Shown one piece after another: positions 10,728-21,971 of a stretch of DNA of 64,000 bases (within the stretch, counting starts at the first letter, position 1; every line of letters begins with the position of its first letter). The translations under genes were made by a program, and so were the position numbers. A model generated the notes under the pieces. The model ran no database searches. It was not told the origin of the DNA and worked only from the letters and a program-made list of their open reading frames with translations. The stretch comes from Krasilnikovozyma curviuscula (lineage: Eukaryota; Basidiomycota; Tremellomycetes; Cystofilobasidiales; Mrakiaceae): the NCBI GenBank assembly GCA_014825775.1, contig MVAQ01000099.1, positions 1 through 64,000 of the forward strand, in the 5' to 3' direction.

Positions 10728-13436
10728 ATGTGGACGTCGACGAGCCGACCGTTGCTGCTGCACAACAGGGAGCTCTTCGCCCACTCGCTCCAGTTTTTTT
10801 CGACCCCACCACGGCCGTTTGGCCTCTTCAGGCTGCAGCTGCAACATCAGCAGAGAGGGTATCATCGCCAGTGCGACACTACACTTGGAAATAAAGCTTG
10901 CTTGGGGTTGGCAGGGCACAGAAACGAAGGCAGAAGCAGCAATAGCACCAACGTCTTGCAGCTTCAGCGGCAGCATCAGCAGCATCATCGAACGACTCCT
11001 CGACACTTCTCAACGACCCGCTCGACCGGAAATATTACCCCACCACAATCCCCCCCTTCCACTCCCAGTAATAACACCTCCTCTTCAGCAACATACCAGC
11101 AATCCAATGCAGCCGCTCGCCGTTTCCTTCGCCTTCTCCGTCGACAGACAAACCATCCTCTCGTGCTTCGCGGACGGCAGTATCTCCAGACACACCCACC
11201 TCCGCGCCTCTCCTCCCCGCACCCAGTCGCGGTGCTCGCTCTCTTCATCGGCGTGTCCATCGTGTCATGGTACTCGATCCCGCCAGCCAAACATCTCGCG
11301 CAGGCGATCTGGAGATGCTCCAGGCTGATGTACGCTGTAATCCTCGACGTCGTCGACTATAAGTACTCATTTAGGAAGCAGGATTGGGAGAATATAGGAG
11401 AGATGAGAGCACATTACAGTAGGTGTCATGCGAGGGCGGCAGAAAGGATGCTAGCGGCATTGGAGGATCTAGGAGGGTTAGTTGCTTTGGTTCCTTTTTG
11501 CACTGTTGCGGTCAATTAGACTCATTAAACTCTGGCTTGTTCATTGTGTGGTTTTAGTATCTACATCAAATTAGGCCAACACTTAGCTTCTGTCCAAGTG
11601 CTCCCAATGTTAGTATTCCTCGTCCTTTGCTGCTTCAAAGCCTGCTTACGCTGACAGAAGACACGCACACATCTCACAGAGAATGGCAACGTACAATGGC
11701 TAAGCTTCAGGACCGCTGTCCACCCTCGGACATGGATGACCTCAACGAGCTTTTTCTTGCCGACTGTGGCGAGTCCAAGGAGTTCTTCTTCTCTGACTTC
11801 GACCCGACCCCACTCGGTATCGCATCCATTGCCCAAGTGCACAAAGCGATTGATAGGACTACTGGAAAGGCTGTTGCGGTCAAACTACAGCACCCTCATT
11901 TGGAAGGTTCGTTTTGTTTGCAGTTTCCATCCAGCTTGGCGGAGTGCTGACTGGATTTGAGGTGCTACAGAATTCTTTGATATCGATATGAAGACGGTCA
12001 ATCTTGCTGTCATCTGGGTCGCCAAGTTGTTTCCCAAATTCTCTTTTGCATGGCTTGCAAGAGAAATGAATGAGAACCTGCCGCTAGAGATGGACTTCCG
12101 TACGTCTTGTTCACTACGCGCTCTTCTACTCCCGTTCACCCAGCTGATTTGAGTCTGTTTCTGTGTCGAATAGGTATCGAGGCGAAGAACGCGCAGAGAA
12201 TTAACGATGACTTCCTCGCGCTCGATGAGCCGACAACGCTCTACATCCCCAAAGTGCTTTGGGCGAAGAAGCGCGTCATGGTGATGGAGTACATCGACGG
12301 CGCACGAGTGGATGATCTAGCGTACTTGAACGACCACTTCATTGATAGGAATCAGGTGTCAAAGGAGCTCGCGAGAATCTTTGGGCAGATGGTCTTCCGT
12401 GCTGGATTCTTCCATGCGGACCCTCACGCGGTGGGTCCAGGCTTTACCATCGTCCTTTCAACCGTTGCTTACTACTTGTCTGTCGTGATGTTGTACAGGG
12501 GAACTTGCTTATCCGACCTCGGCAACCTCATTCTAAGAGTCCTTTCAATTTTGAGATTGTCCTGCTGGATGTGAGTGCTTTCTCAAATGCTCGTATCCGA
12601 CTGACAAAAACGTTGATATCATCTCCCCTCTACAGCACGGACAATACTTTGACCTCGACGACGAGCTCCGAGTGAATTATGCCAAATTCTGGCTCGCGCT
12701 AATTGCGCCTACGACTCCCGAAGTGACCTCCGACCGACGGAAATACGGCAAGCTTGTGGGCAACATCGACGACTCTCTGTACTCGATCCTCGAGTCTGCC
12801 ATCACGGGTCGTATGGGTCTTAGTGCTGGTAATGACTTGCCTGAACCTACTGTGATGGGCGACCAGGTGGGCGAGAAGAAGAAGCTCAAGCGGGCTGGCA
12901 GCATGATGGAGCTCAAGGAGCAGAGTCCCGAGGAGATGGACCACATGCGGAACACCGTCATTGAGCGAGAGGGTTTGTTGGCGGATATATTTCGCATGCT
13001 GAGGGTCGTGCCGAGGAGGGTGCTTATTATCCTCAAGATGAACGACCTCACTAGGTCTCTCGACGCAGCGCTCGCAACGACCCATGGCCAGTCGAGGGTG
13101 TTCATGATCTCGGCGAAGTACTGTGCGTCGGCCGTTTGGGCAGCAGATTATGAGGAGTATAGAAGAAGGAGGTCAATAGAAGGATTTGGATTCAGGGTGC
13201 GTCTAACTCGTTGTGCTTCTTTTCAGGGATTTTGTTTTGACCTCTGTTTTCTTGCTTTTTAGCTGCTTGGATCGTTGCTGGTATCATGGTTCCACTTTGA
13301 GTACCTCTATGCAGGTCTGACGGTTGCAGAACTCTTCATGGATATGCGGGCGAGGACGAGGAAGGTCGAGGCAGGCTGGAAGGCGTGGTGGAGAGGTAGC
13401 AGTATGAGATTAGCTGCTGCAGGTCTTGAAGGCTGA
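10728..13436 (+). CDS. MCP2: ABC1/ADCK-type atypical kinase, ADCK1/Mcp2-like, probably mitochondrial
   Basis: Eight exons (10728-11476, 11558-11608, 11680-11906, 11971-12099, 12174-12430, 12499-12570, 12636-13196, 13263-13436) give 739 aa. The first about 190 residues are basic, Ser/Thr/Gln-rich and low in acid, as in a mitochondrial presequence, followed by a hydrophobic segment (VAVLALFIGVSIVSWYSI). ABC1-family motifs follow in order: YIKLGQHLAS (KxGQ), LGIASIAQVHKA (Ala-rich loop region), AVAVKLQHP (lysine), ENLPLEMDF (ExD), MVFRAGFFHADPHAGNLL, and LLDHGQYFDL (metal-binding DxG-like). Yeast Mcp2/Cqd2 and ADCK1 act at the inner mitochondrial membrane in lipid and coenzyme Q homeostasis. The HADPHA/GNLL junction is split by an intron. 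The start at ATG 10728 is the first in-frame ATG; the frame is open further upstream, but only with a TTG. A hydrophobic C-terminal stretch may be a second membrane contact. Confidence 0.85.
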
Positions 13437-13599
13437 AACCTATCTCATCTTCGAATTTCAAAATTTCTTTTGATTCTTGCAAGGTGTTGCTTTCATATTT
13501 CCCCCTTTCGCTGATAAATTTATCTGATTTTCGCAAGCCTTGAGTCGATTCGATACTCCGCCAGGTTCCTTCCGACGGCGAACACCCCAGGACTCAGAC

Positions 13600-16500
13600 A
13601 TGGCTTTCAGTCCTATCTCTCAAAGCACTTTAGAAGAAGAAGAAGATCTTGTTGTTCTCGATGCTGGGATAACAGAGCTTCTTCATTTCAACGGTCCAGC
13701 CGTATCGACGTCAAAAGAACAAATCGTCAACCTGTTTATCACCCTGCGAGAATCTGAGAATGTGAGCTCAGCTTGTCACCAGATCGAGCTGGAATTAATG
13801 ATAATATTTTCTCTACGGCCTAGGAGTTCGATCTACCTCGAGAAATCCTCGAGGGATTGCTCTCGTTGGTGCCTCTGCCAGGTGTTGAAACAGAACCAAA
13901 CGAGCTTGCCTATCTGTTATGTGCGTCATCTTCCACGCTTATGAATTCCCCTTGGCATCTAACCTAAAGTACCCTCGATCTATAGATGACCCAACGGTGT
14001 TCAAAGATCTGTACTTGCAACGAGCTCGTTTGAGGCAGGACGCTTACATCGCTGACACAACGATCATCACATGGGTTGACATACTTTTCACAAGGAAGGT
14101 TTGGGCACTATTTGGTTGTTCAAATAAAGAGGCAGTTGATGCTGATACCTCTGGTGGTGAGACGAGTGAAAGCTGGGAGATGGTGCAGAAAGAGGCTGAT
14201 TCGCAAGAAAAGATCGAATCGTTGATGACTGAAGTTTCACAACTTCCAAGTTAGTATCATACCCAAACAAGGTTGACTTGCTGGATGGCAGGAGTCTCTT
14301 GGCTCAAATCCACTTGGCGTTCTGGCTCCAGATACTCTTCCGCGTATGTTTGCTATGCTTTCCTCCATCGCAACACCACCGGGTCAGCGAAGCACAGCAC
14401 TGCGTTTATGCTTTGCCTATTTCGTGTATGGATCCGCCCAACTTCTCCATCATAAGTGAGCTTGAATTAGTCCAAGTTCTTTGTCTCAGGAACGAGACGA
14501 ATATTCTGAAGTTTATGTGTGTGTTTTGTTATTTTTTATTTATTTTTCAGCCCAGGCATCCCTTCAACTCTAACCTACTTCGATACCCTTCAACTTCTGG
14601 AAACGTCAGTAGAGTCTGCATGTAAGACTGTAATGCCAATCATCGTTCAGAAGAGCGATACAACTTCAGTCGCGCTTGGGAGTGGAAATTTCAATGACGA
14701 AGATATTGGGTTATTGTTTGCGCTGTGGGCTGTGAGTTCGCATTTCAGCCACTCAAACTGATCAACCTAGCTTAGAACTCTTGAACTGTCTTATGTTAGC
14801 TGGTCAACTCTCCTAATCCTAAGGAGGCTTTTGAATCAAGACCTCACACCACTCAGAGAATTCTTGCAATTGGTTCTGCCGTGTTCGCCAAAGAAGATTT
14901 TAGACTCAAAGATCTCATCTACCTTTCGTTCTCCAGTATTGCAGGTTGGTGTTGGAGGGCCGGTAGAAATGAACAATGGGTACTAGAAGTAGTACGTCAA
15001 CTTTCCCGGAAGCTTTCGTTATACCAAATTTGGTGATTGGGAGCTTTGCAACAGACAACGAGGTGGCTCGATCTACTCCCACTTGTCGCACCACCATCAC
15101 TCAACTACTTAGAAATGGTTGGAATGTACAGCACCGTCAGATACTTGCCATCACCCATTGCTTGGACTTTGAAGGAATATCCTGAAACTGGTTCCCGCAT
15201 CTTAAGTGCTATGTTGAATTCGCAGTCGAAGGGAGTACCAGAAGCATTGATAGCCACTCTGGCTCATGTCAGGTGTGGCTTCTCTGAGATTTGCTCCTAT
15301 TTTGGAAAGACCATTGGTGCTTTCGGTGTGCTAGGTAAATGATTACCTTCTTGGCGTTGTAATCACAATCTCACTGGATATTTTTGTTACGAAGACCTCC
15401 ACAATTTGGTGTTTCTGATGTCAGTACTACCAAAGGGTGGAGTAGCTGAAGGTTGGAAAGGTGAAGTTCACTTTAGTGAGTTATCACCTTCAGGCAGCTT
15501 TTGAGTAGATACTGACACATCTTCTTGAATTTCTAGTCACCGAACAGCTTCTTCAAGGTATTGAAGATCAGCTGAATACTGCGTCTGACGCGGATAATAG
15601 TTCTCATTACCAGACCAGACTACGAATTGTCGCTCTACTTCAATTAATGACCATTCTTGCTCGATCAGGCCTAGATGAAGGTAAGTGCTTCCAAACTCCT
15701 AAACTGCTCTCTGTCGCGTTGTCACTGATCAAGTTCACTTTTATAGAGATCCCTTCATCTCTTCCCCCTTCTATAACCTACCTTTTGTTCACATTACCAC
15801 CTTTCAATCTTAGTCGAACTGCCACTCCAATGCACGCGCTGCTCGAATCCATTCTCACCTTTCTCGCAGTACTCCCCGCTGACCCAAAAGAATTTCAAAA
15901 CAGCAACAGAGTCGTCGAAGAAGTTGGAAATTTGCTCAGCACTGGTGAAGGGGGTCTAGAATTGTTGGGTAAGATATCCACTTATAGACTTGCGTGGGCA
16001 ATCGCTGACTTTATCCTTCTGCATTGATTAGTGGCTTGGTCTCAGTACACTATCACTCATACTCTGAGACAGCCTCATGAAATCTCTACAATACATCTTC
16101 TGAATTATATTGAATCACTACTTTCTCATTTATGCGTCTCCATCAACGATCCCACCGCCCTTCTTGGCCGGATCACATCACCAGTCATTGCTACAGCTTT
16201 AGAAGCTCTCGTTACTCGCTGGATTCCTCAGAACAACCTGGAGATTGTGCTCACCAATCCTTGGCTGATGTACGTGTGTGTGACTGAACAAGAGGTTGGT
16301 GTGGATTCCGATAGTGGGACTGAGGACTGTAAAGCGGTGTTTTGGACAAAAGCATCTCTTGCTAGATTCATGAAGGACGTCACACGATCTTTGTCGCTCA
16401 ATATAGGGAACCCCTCAAAGGTAAGCTGCTCTGATCCTGTGAACTCACTGGCCAAATAAGTGGTGATCAAATCTTCCTTTATTTTCGAGAAGGAATCAAA

Positions 16501-16636
16501 GAGATTGTCATATCCATCTTCTCCTCAAACATGCAGTGTTCTCGTTTATGGAAGCGCTGACGTTTCTCGACTCTCGGCACGGAAAAATAGTGACGAATGT
16601 TGGCTGCTTCTTGATCTAAACGTTCAAGTTCAATAA
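13600..16636 (+). CDS. Conserved-looking helical protein of unknown function
   Basis: Twelve exons (13600-13761, 13824-13920, 13986-14233, 14292-14455, 14551-14731, 14800-14991, 15055-15334, 15395-15475, 15537-15680, 15747-15968, 16032-16420, 16493-16636) give 767 aa with every phase consistent. I do not recognise the family. The product is rich in Leu-heavy helices over its whole length (for example LPREILEGLLSLVPLPG, LPRMFAMLSSIATPPGQRS, WLDLLPLVAPPSLNYLEM), as in HEAT/ARM-like solenoids. A relation to the glomulin/Ybp group of scaffold proteins is possible but weak. The intron after exon 3 uses an unusual GTTTCA donor, chosen because it alone restores the frame. The last exon is the least certain: another acceptor frame would end near 16561. 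It is convergent with the secreted-protein gene at 16866. Confidence 0.6.
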
Positions 16637-16865
16637 CTATGACGGAAGATGATGGTACTATTACATACAGTCTGCTTGAGGTATTGATATATGCTGAAGA
16701 ACGTGAGTACGGTTCGGAAAAGAGTGTGAGGGATGAGAAATGCGATCCGCAAAACATGAATGCAAAAAAGCAGAATTATTCCCAAAGTGTCCGTGTTTCT
16801 GCAACATTGAACAAAGAAAAGGAGAGGAAAAGAAGAAATAATTTTGATTTTCGAAGAAAAAGTTT

Positions 16866-18105
16866 TTAGGTGCTGGTTGCGTTCGCGAGGAGGTAGATGT
16901 TCTGAAAGTCGACGCCAGAGTTTGTCAGTCACAACGCATCTTCACCATTGTTTTCAGAATACTCACAACAGCATAGTAAACGACACCATCGTTTCCTGGA
17001 CTGCCGTTGTAGTCGACGTAATCGGCTGCAGAGAAAACAGGACACAGAATGTCAGCGCAGTGCGCCATGCAAACTGAGCTAAGGGCGGCACAGAGTTGAT
17101 ACTTACAGGTACAGTAGACCTTTCCGTCTCCGATTCTTCCAGAGAAGAAGACTGGGACGATGTCTCCGTCAGAGTTGGTCCATCCTGTTCAATTCGACTC
17201 AGCTTTCGCGTTCTCGGAGTATGACTGCCCTGAGATAGTTCGAGAACTTACCCGCAGTGATCTCGGTGGTGTCTGGGTTGTAGTAAAACACCGTTGCTTG
17301 GTGATAAGCACTATAAGATTGGGTGCTTACCCCCATTTGGTAGTGAGTCAAGAAAGCTGGTTTGGATCTGTGGACAGACATTGTCAAACGATGGACCTGA
17401 GCGGTTGTTCAGCGGCAGATTTGGGAGGACTCACGCAGCGATTGGATTCACTTCGGTTTGACCGTAAGCAGAGTTGGTCTCAATTACGAGAGTTTGAGAA
17501 GAGTCGCTCTGGAGGAAAGAAGTATTACAGAATTTTCAGCCATCCGCGTGAAATCAAAACAAGCAAGCAGATAATCGTATTGGAGCCAAAATGCAACCTT
17601 CATTTTGTCTCAAGGGGCGGAGACGCCAAAGAAGTATTCATTACCAACACTCCTGGGTAGATTTTTGTTAAGAAGAGATGGAGCTGTTACTCACCGTCCA
17701 CGACATCGTTACCGGAGCGCCGCCCTGTTGGTAGTCATGGATTGTCCATTCCTGCTGAGCTTGTCCCTCAACAACCATGAAACCATCATATTCAATATAA
17801 GGGTTGGGATAACGACTGATGTGAAGATATCCCGAGACGTCACCGTTCTTCTTAACGAGTGGTTTCAGGTCTCTCTTGGTGTAGACCTCTGTGAAATTCC
17901 ACAAAAGGATTAAGGGGTAGTTGTATGAAAGTTAGAGGTATGAAAAGAAGGGGTTAGTGGATATTAGCGGATTGTGAGAGAAAGGGGTTGACAGCAGTGG
18001 TTTCGACTAACCTGCGCCAGTCGACGAGAGACCAGCGGATCCTGCGTTGCAGAGTGTGGAGGATAGGAGAGCGAAGGATGCAACGACTGCGAGCTTAGAG
18101 AACAT
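16866..18105 (-). CDS. Small secreted protein of unknown function
   Basis: Seven exons on the minus strand (18105-18012, 17888-17695, 17508-17435, 17367-17252, 17184-17107, 17025-16967, 16901-16866) give 216 aa. The N-terminus MFSKLAVVASFALLSSTLCNA is a clear signal peptide with a likely cut after CNA. The mature chain is rich in Tyr, Ser, Gly and Asp, has a single visible Cys, and lacks membrane segments or a GPI tail. A strand-rich protein is suggested by repeated patterns such as GYLHISRYPN, GGAPVTMSW, QTLVIETNSAYG and ATVFYYNPDTTEI. I cannot assign a family; secreted orphan or cell-surface protein is the honest label. The third intron in gene order of size (17509-17694, 186 bp) is much longer than its neighbours and could hide a missed or alternative exon. 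Confidence 0.7.
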
Positions 18106-19443
18106 CGTGCTACACTTTGAACTGAAAATACGAGCTTCCTCTGACAGGTGTACTTGGGAACGATAAAATGCTGGGTACCTGGGAACAGATCGTCTGCCTT
18201 CTTTATGTACCTCAGGTAGAACCACCTAGCGGAGTGCAGCAGTGGAGCCAGCCAGCAGCGATCATCCGCAACCCGGGACACATACCACATCTGCCCAATT
18301 TCTCTCGTGCTTAGTATGGTAGCGCACCTACACGAGGGTAAACAAAGCCCGACTGAGACACTCCTGCGTCCGACAAAAACCTGGAACGACATGTACCCAT
18401 TTGCGTGCACTTTATCGAACCTAAATTGTTATTCCAGTTAGAGTCCGTCTGCTCGGAAAGCTTTGGTAGGCACGGGGGGGATTCAAAAAGGCAACGCCTC
18501 TTCGCATGTCTTGGATGCGCCGCGCGGAAGGGATCAAAACAAACCAGGCGTGGGATTCATTTTTGTTACCCTGTTGAGAGGGGCCCTCTCTAACATGTAT
18601 TTTTACTTTTTTCTTATTTTATTAAAAACAAGCTCCGCGTTCCTCATCCCATACTGTTCTTTTCAAAAAGGAACCTATGATCAGCATCGAGCCAGAGTAC
18701 TACCAGGTTTGTGGTTGTGGCGACGAGGAGCAACAAAATTATAGTACTGTTTCTCTGTCCTCTCGAATTTCAATCTTTCAAGTGTTGGAATCTGAGAAGC
18801 ATCACTAGTTCTTGCGGTCAATAAAGAGAGGGAGTGCAAGAAGGTTGTTCGGAGAAGGCGAAAGATCCGACCTCCAGGAAAGCGACGGTCGGGCAGTACT
18901 TCAATTGGACTTAGCAAAAGTCAGAAGGTTTAGAATCTACAGATTTTCTTTACTGTCAAGATCTGATTGTTGGGGAGGATGGAGAGCCAAGTCTCACTGT
19001 TCTTCCCACCCAAACCGTTCAAAAAAAGTAAACAACGCGGAAAGCAGAATGTGGCGTAGTCTGCGTTGACCGAAGAAAAGTGCGCCATCGAGAATATGGC
19101 GAATTCATCGTCTCGTCAGGCAAAAGGGATTCAGTCATTCGATAGGAGACTCACCGACCAGCAACTGATAACTCCAGTAGTGAGCTCTCTTTTAGGTGGG
19201 CAGTCTTTTATACCCTTCGTCTTCCTCTGAGTCTCTCAAAGCTGACCGACTGTGCTGTTTTCAAGGTTAAACGCTCATCTGGTAGGTACAGTCTGCCTTC
19301 GACATCATTTCCAATGTCGTCCGGACCTTTCACAGGGAAGTTAGGCAACTTGAAGAGCTCCTTTTCTAACTTCTATTCTGTTCCTTGGCCCAATTTTCCA
19401 GATTCCAAACCGCATCGCGTAGAAGCAGCTCGGAACAGCTCCT
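18106..19443. other. Divergent intergenic region between secreted-protein gene and DLD1
   Basis: 1338 bp with no coding segment I can support. It holds A/T-rich blocks (about 18598-18670), a G run near 18474-18480, and a TATA-like TTTATAC at about 19207-19213, 230 bp before DLD1. No tRNA or repeat is visible. It presumably contains promoters for both flanking genes. Confidence 0.45.
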
Positions 19444-21803
19444 ATGGCCTCCACTTCGTCTCGGATCGCTCGCAGAGTACTTTCCCAGAGACCAACAACG
19501 CAGAATTCTGCTTCTAGCGTCGCCTCATCGTTGCGTCCTCGCTTTTCCCATTCCAACACCGGCCGCTCGTCCCAAACATCGGCACTTCCGGCGTGGTCAA
19601 AATCAACTCCTTTCCTCGTAGCATCAGCGCTGCTCCTCTCATGGGGCCTCACTCCATACGTTCAGTCCCTCTTTGACCACGTCAAGGCGTCCAACACAGC
19701 GTCGGCGCTCGAAAAGCCTGCAGATGCTTACCCACCACCTTTTGCTTCTCCGGAAGAATTTGCGAAGGCAATTGAGGAGATCAAGTTGCTTTACAAGGAT
19801 ATTCCGGATGGAGAGGAGCTTGTGTCTTTAGATGAGGAGGACAGAGAGGCTCATGGATTTAGTGCCTGGTCGTACCACGAAGCACGACTTCCTTCAGCTG
19901 TCGTCTGGGCTCTTAGGTGAGTATATTCTAAAGCCTGCACAAAGAGATAGAAGGCAAACGGTTCGCTGATCCTTCTCGGACCTCTCCCTTCACCGGACAT
20001 TCCCAACCCGCGCCCTTTCTCAGCACGGAACAAATCTCTGAAATCGTAAAAATCGCCAGCAAATACCGAGTGCCAATCACTCCTTTCTCAGGAGGTACAG
20101 CGCTCGAAGGTCACTTCGGAGCGCCCTACGCCGGAATCTCACTCGACGTTTCCAAGATGGACAAAATCCTCAAAATCAACGAAAAAGACGGCGATGTCAT
20201 CGTCCAGCCTGGTGTTGGGTGGCAAACCTTGAACGCTCATCTGAAAAAGGAGGGCATTCCTTTGTTCTTTCCGCTCGATCCGGGACCAGGCGCGACGGTA
20301 GGCGGAATGCTCTCGACCGGCTGCTCTGGGACGAACGCGGTTAGATACGGGACTGCGAAGGGAGAATGGTTTGTGAGTGTCTATCTCATATTATCTCAGT
20401 ATATTTGAATCACTAATATCGTTTTCACTGTTCTGTTAGCTGAATGCTACTATTGTTCTGCCTAGCGGAGAGATTATTAAGACTAGACAGCGCGCTAGGA
20501 AATCTGCCGCGGGTTGGGACACTACAAAGGTAAATAAAAAAGCTCACAAATTAATCTCAAGGTGATGTTCTTATATTTCTATTTTCTATTTTTTTATTCA
20601 TTCTCTAGCTTTTTGTTGGCGCTGAAGGTATGTAATTCCAGATCTAGTGTCAGTGAGCCATGTCGTTGACTTTACCTTACTCATGCTGCGTCTGCTTGAA
20701 AACCCCATTTTCAGGTACTCTTGGTATTGTGACCGAGCTCACACTGCGACTGGCTCCTTTATTGCCAACGAAATGCGCCGTCGTCAACTTCCCATCGGTG
20801 TACGACGCCGTTTCCGCTTCGACTGAAATCATTAACAAGGGAATTCCAGTGCAATGTGTAGAGGTGAGCATTGTTGTCATCATCATCACCCTCATCACTC
20901 ATCATTCATCATCGAGTTTGACCAAAATCTTTCTCCGAATTTAGTTTCTCGACTCTCTCTTAATCAATGCCATCAACACAGCCGGCATCTGCCAAAAGAA
21001 GTACGCGGAAAAAGACACTCTTTTCTTCAAGTTTCAAGGATCAGAGGGCACCATGAAGGAAGCAAGTGCTACTGTCGCTGAGATCGTCAAGAAACACAGC
21101 GGAAAAGATTTCGAGTTTAGTGAGACGGACGAGGAGGCGGAGGCGTTGTGGGAAGGTAGGAAGACTGCTGTGAGTTGTCAGTCTTTCCACCATCTTTGAT
21201 GGTCTTTATGCTGAATGAATTCTTGTTCTGTTGTTTCTGAAGCTCTGGTCTGCGATGGCACTCGCCCCCGAAAAGAAATGCTGGACGACCGACGTCTGTG
21301 TTCCAATCTCAGCTCTACCTGAACTAGTTGCCGAAACTCAGAAAGATCTCAAAGAGAGAGGATTACAGGCTTGTAATCTCGGACATGTTGGTGATGGTAA
21401 CTTCCACTCTTTGATCGTGAGTTGAGCGTGATGTTGCCCTTGCCATGTCAGAACCCAGTATTGATACTTCTTTCATTTACTTCGTACTCCTTTCTCCATC
21501 TAGCTCTTCAATCCTGAAGATGTTGATAAGGCTTCTGATGCTGTCCACGCGATGGTCGACCGAGCGATTGCGCTCGACGGGACATGTACAGGCGAGCACG
21601 GTGTGGGACTTGGAAAGCGCGAGTTCTTGCCCAAGGAGCTGTCACAGGGCACGGTGGATCTCATGTGGGGCATTAAGAAACACTTGGATCCAAAAGGTAT
21701 CATGAACCCGGGAAAACTCTACCCTGATCCTAACTCTTCGCATGATCATGCGACTGGGACCGCCCCTGCGAGGGAGCTGCACAAGCACTCGAGCTGCTGT
21801 TAA
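19444..21803 (+). CDS. DLD1: D-lactate dehydrogenase (cytochrome), mitochondrial, FAD-dependent
   Basis: Eight exons (19444-19916, 20024-20372, 20440-20529, 20609-20627, 20715-20863, 20945-21169, 21243-21416, 21504-21803) give 592 aa. The N-terminus (MASTSSRIARRVLSQRP) is a mitochondrial presequence, followed by a hydrophobic segment near residues 58-75, as in Dld1-type inner-membrane enzymes. The FAD-binding PCMH domain shows ITPFSGGTALEGHF and DPGPGATVGGMLSTGCSG. The C-terminal FAD-linked oxidase domain shows CNLGHVGDGNFH and CTGEHGVGLGKREF, with His residues typical of the active site, and ends in the usual HLDPKGIMNPGKLYP. The enzyme oxidises D-lactate to pyruvate and passes electrons to cytochrome c. 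Exon 4 is only 19 nt and encodes LFVGAE, which is conserved in the family. Confidence 0.93.
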
Positions 21804-21971
21804 GCAAAAATGATAGAAATGTTGAAAAGTATCTTTAGATTTATTTAATTAGATTCGGATCTTCTATTTGAGAAAATTCTCCGCAAAATATGGTTCTGGT
21901 CATTCTCACGGTAATGCGGGATTGCAAGGTGTTGTTCGTTCAGCTCCCAATCAGGCTGTTCTTCGAAGTCA

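Noticed and set aside
12677..13105. 142-codon minus-strand frame opposite the ABC1 kinase gene
   Set aside because: It lies wholly antisense to a conserved exon and shows no family motifs; a shadow of the real gene.
14220..14300. Apparent frameshift in the 767-aa gene
   Set aside because: The common-looking donor GTTAGT gives the wrong phase and a 42-nt intron, but a GTTTCA donor 18 nt earlier restores frame with a normal 58-nt intron, so no mutation needs to be assumed.
16639..16869. 76-codon plus-strand frame after the 767-aa gene
   Set aside because: Highly charged and A-rich, with no family features, and it overlaps the 3' end of the secreted-protein gene; more likely 3' UTR.
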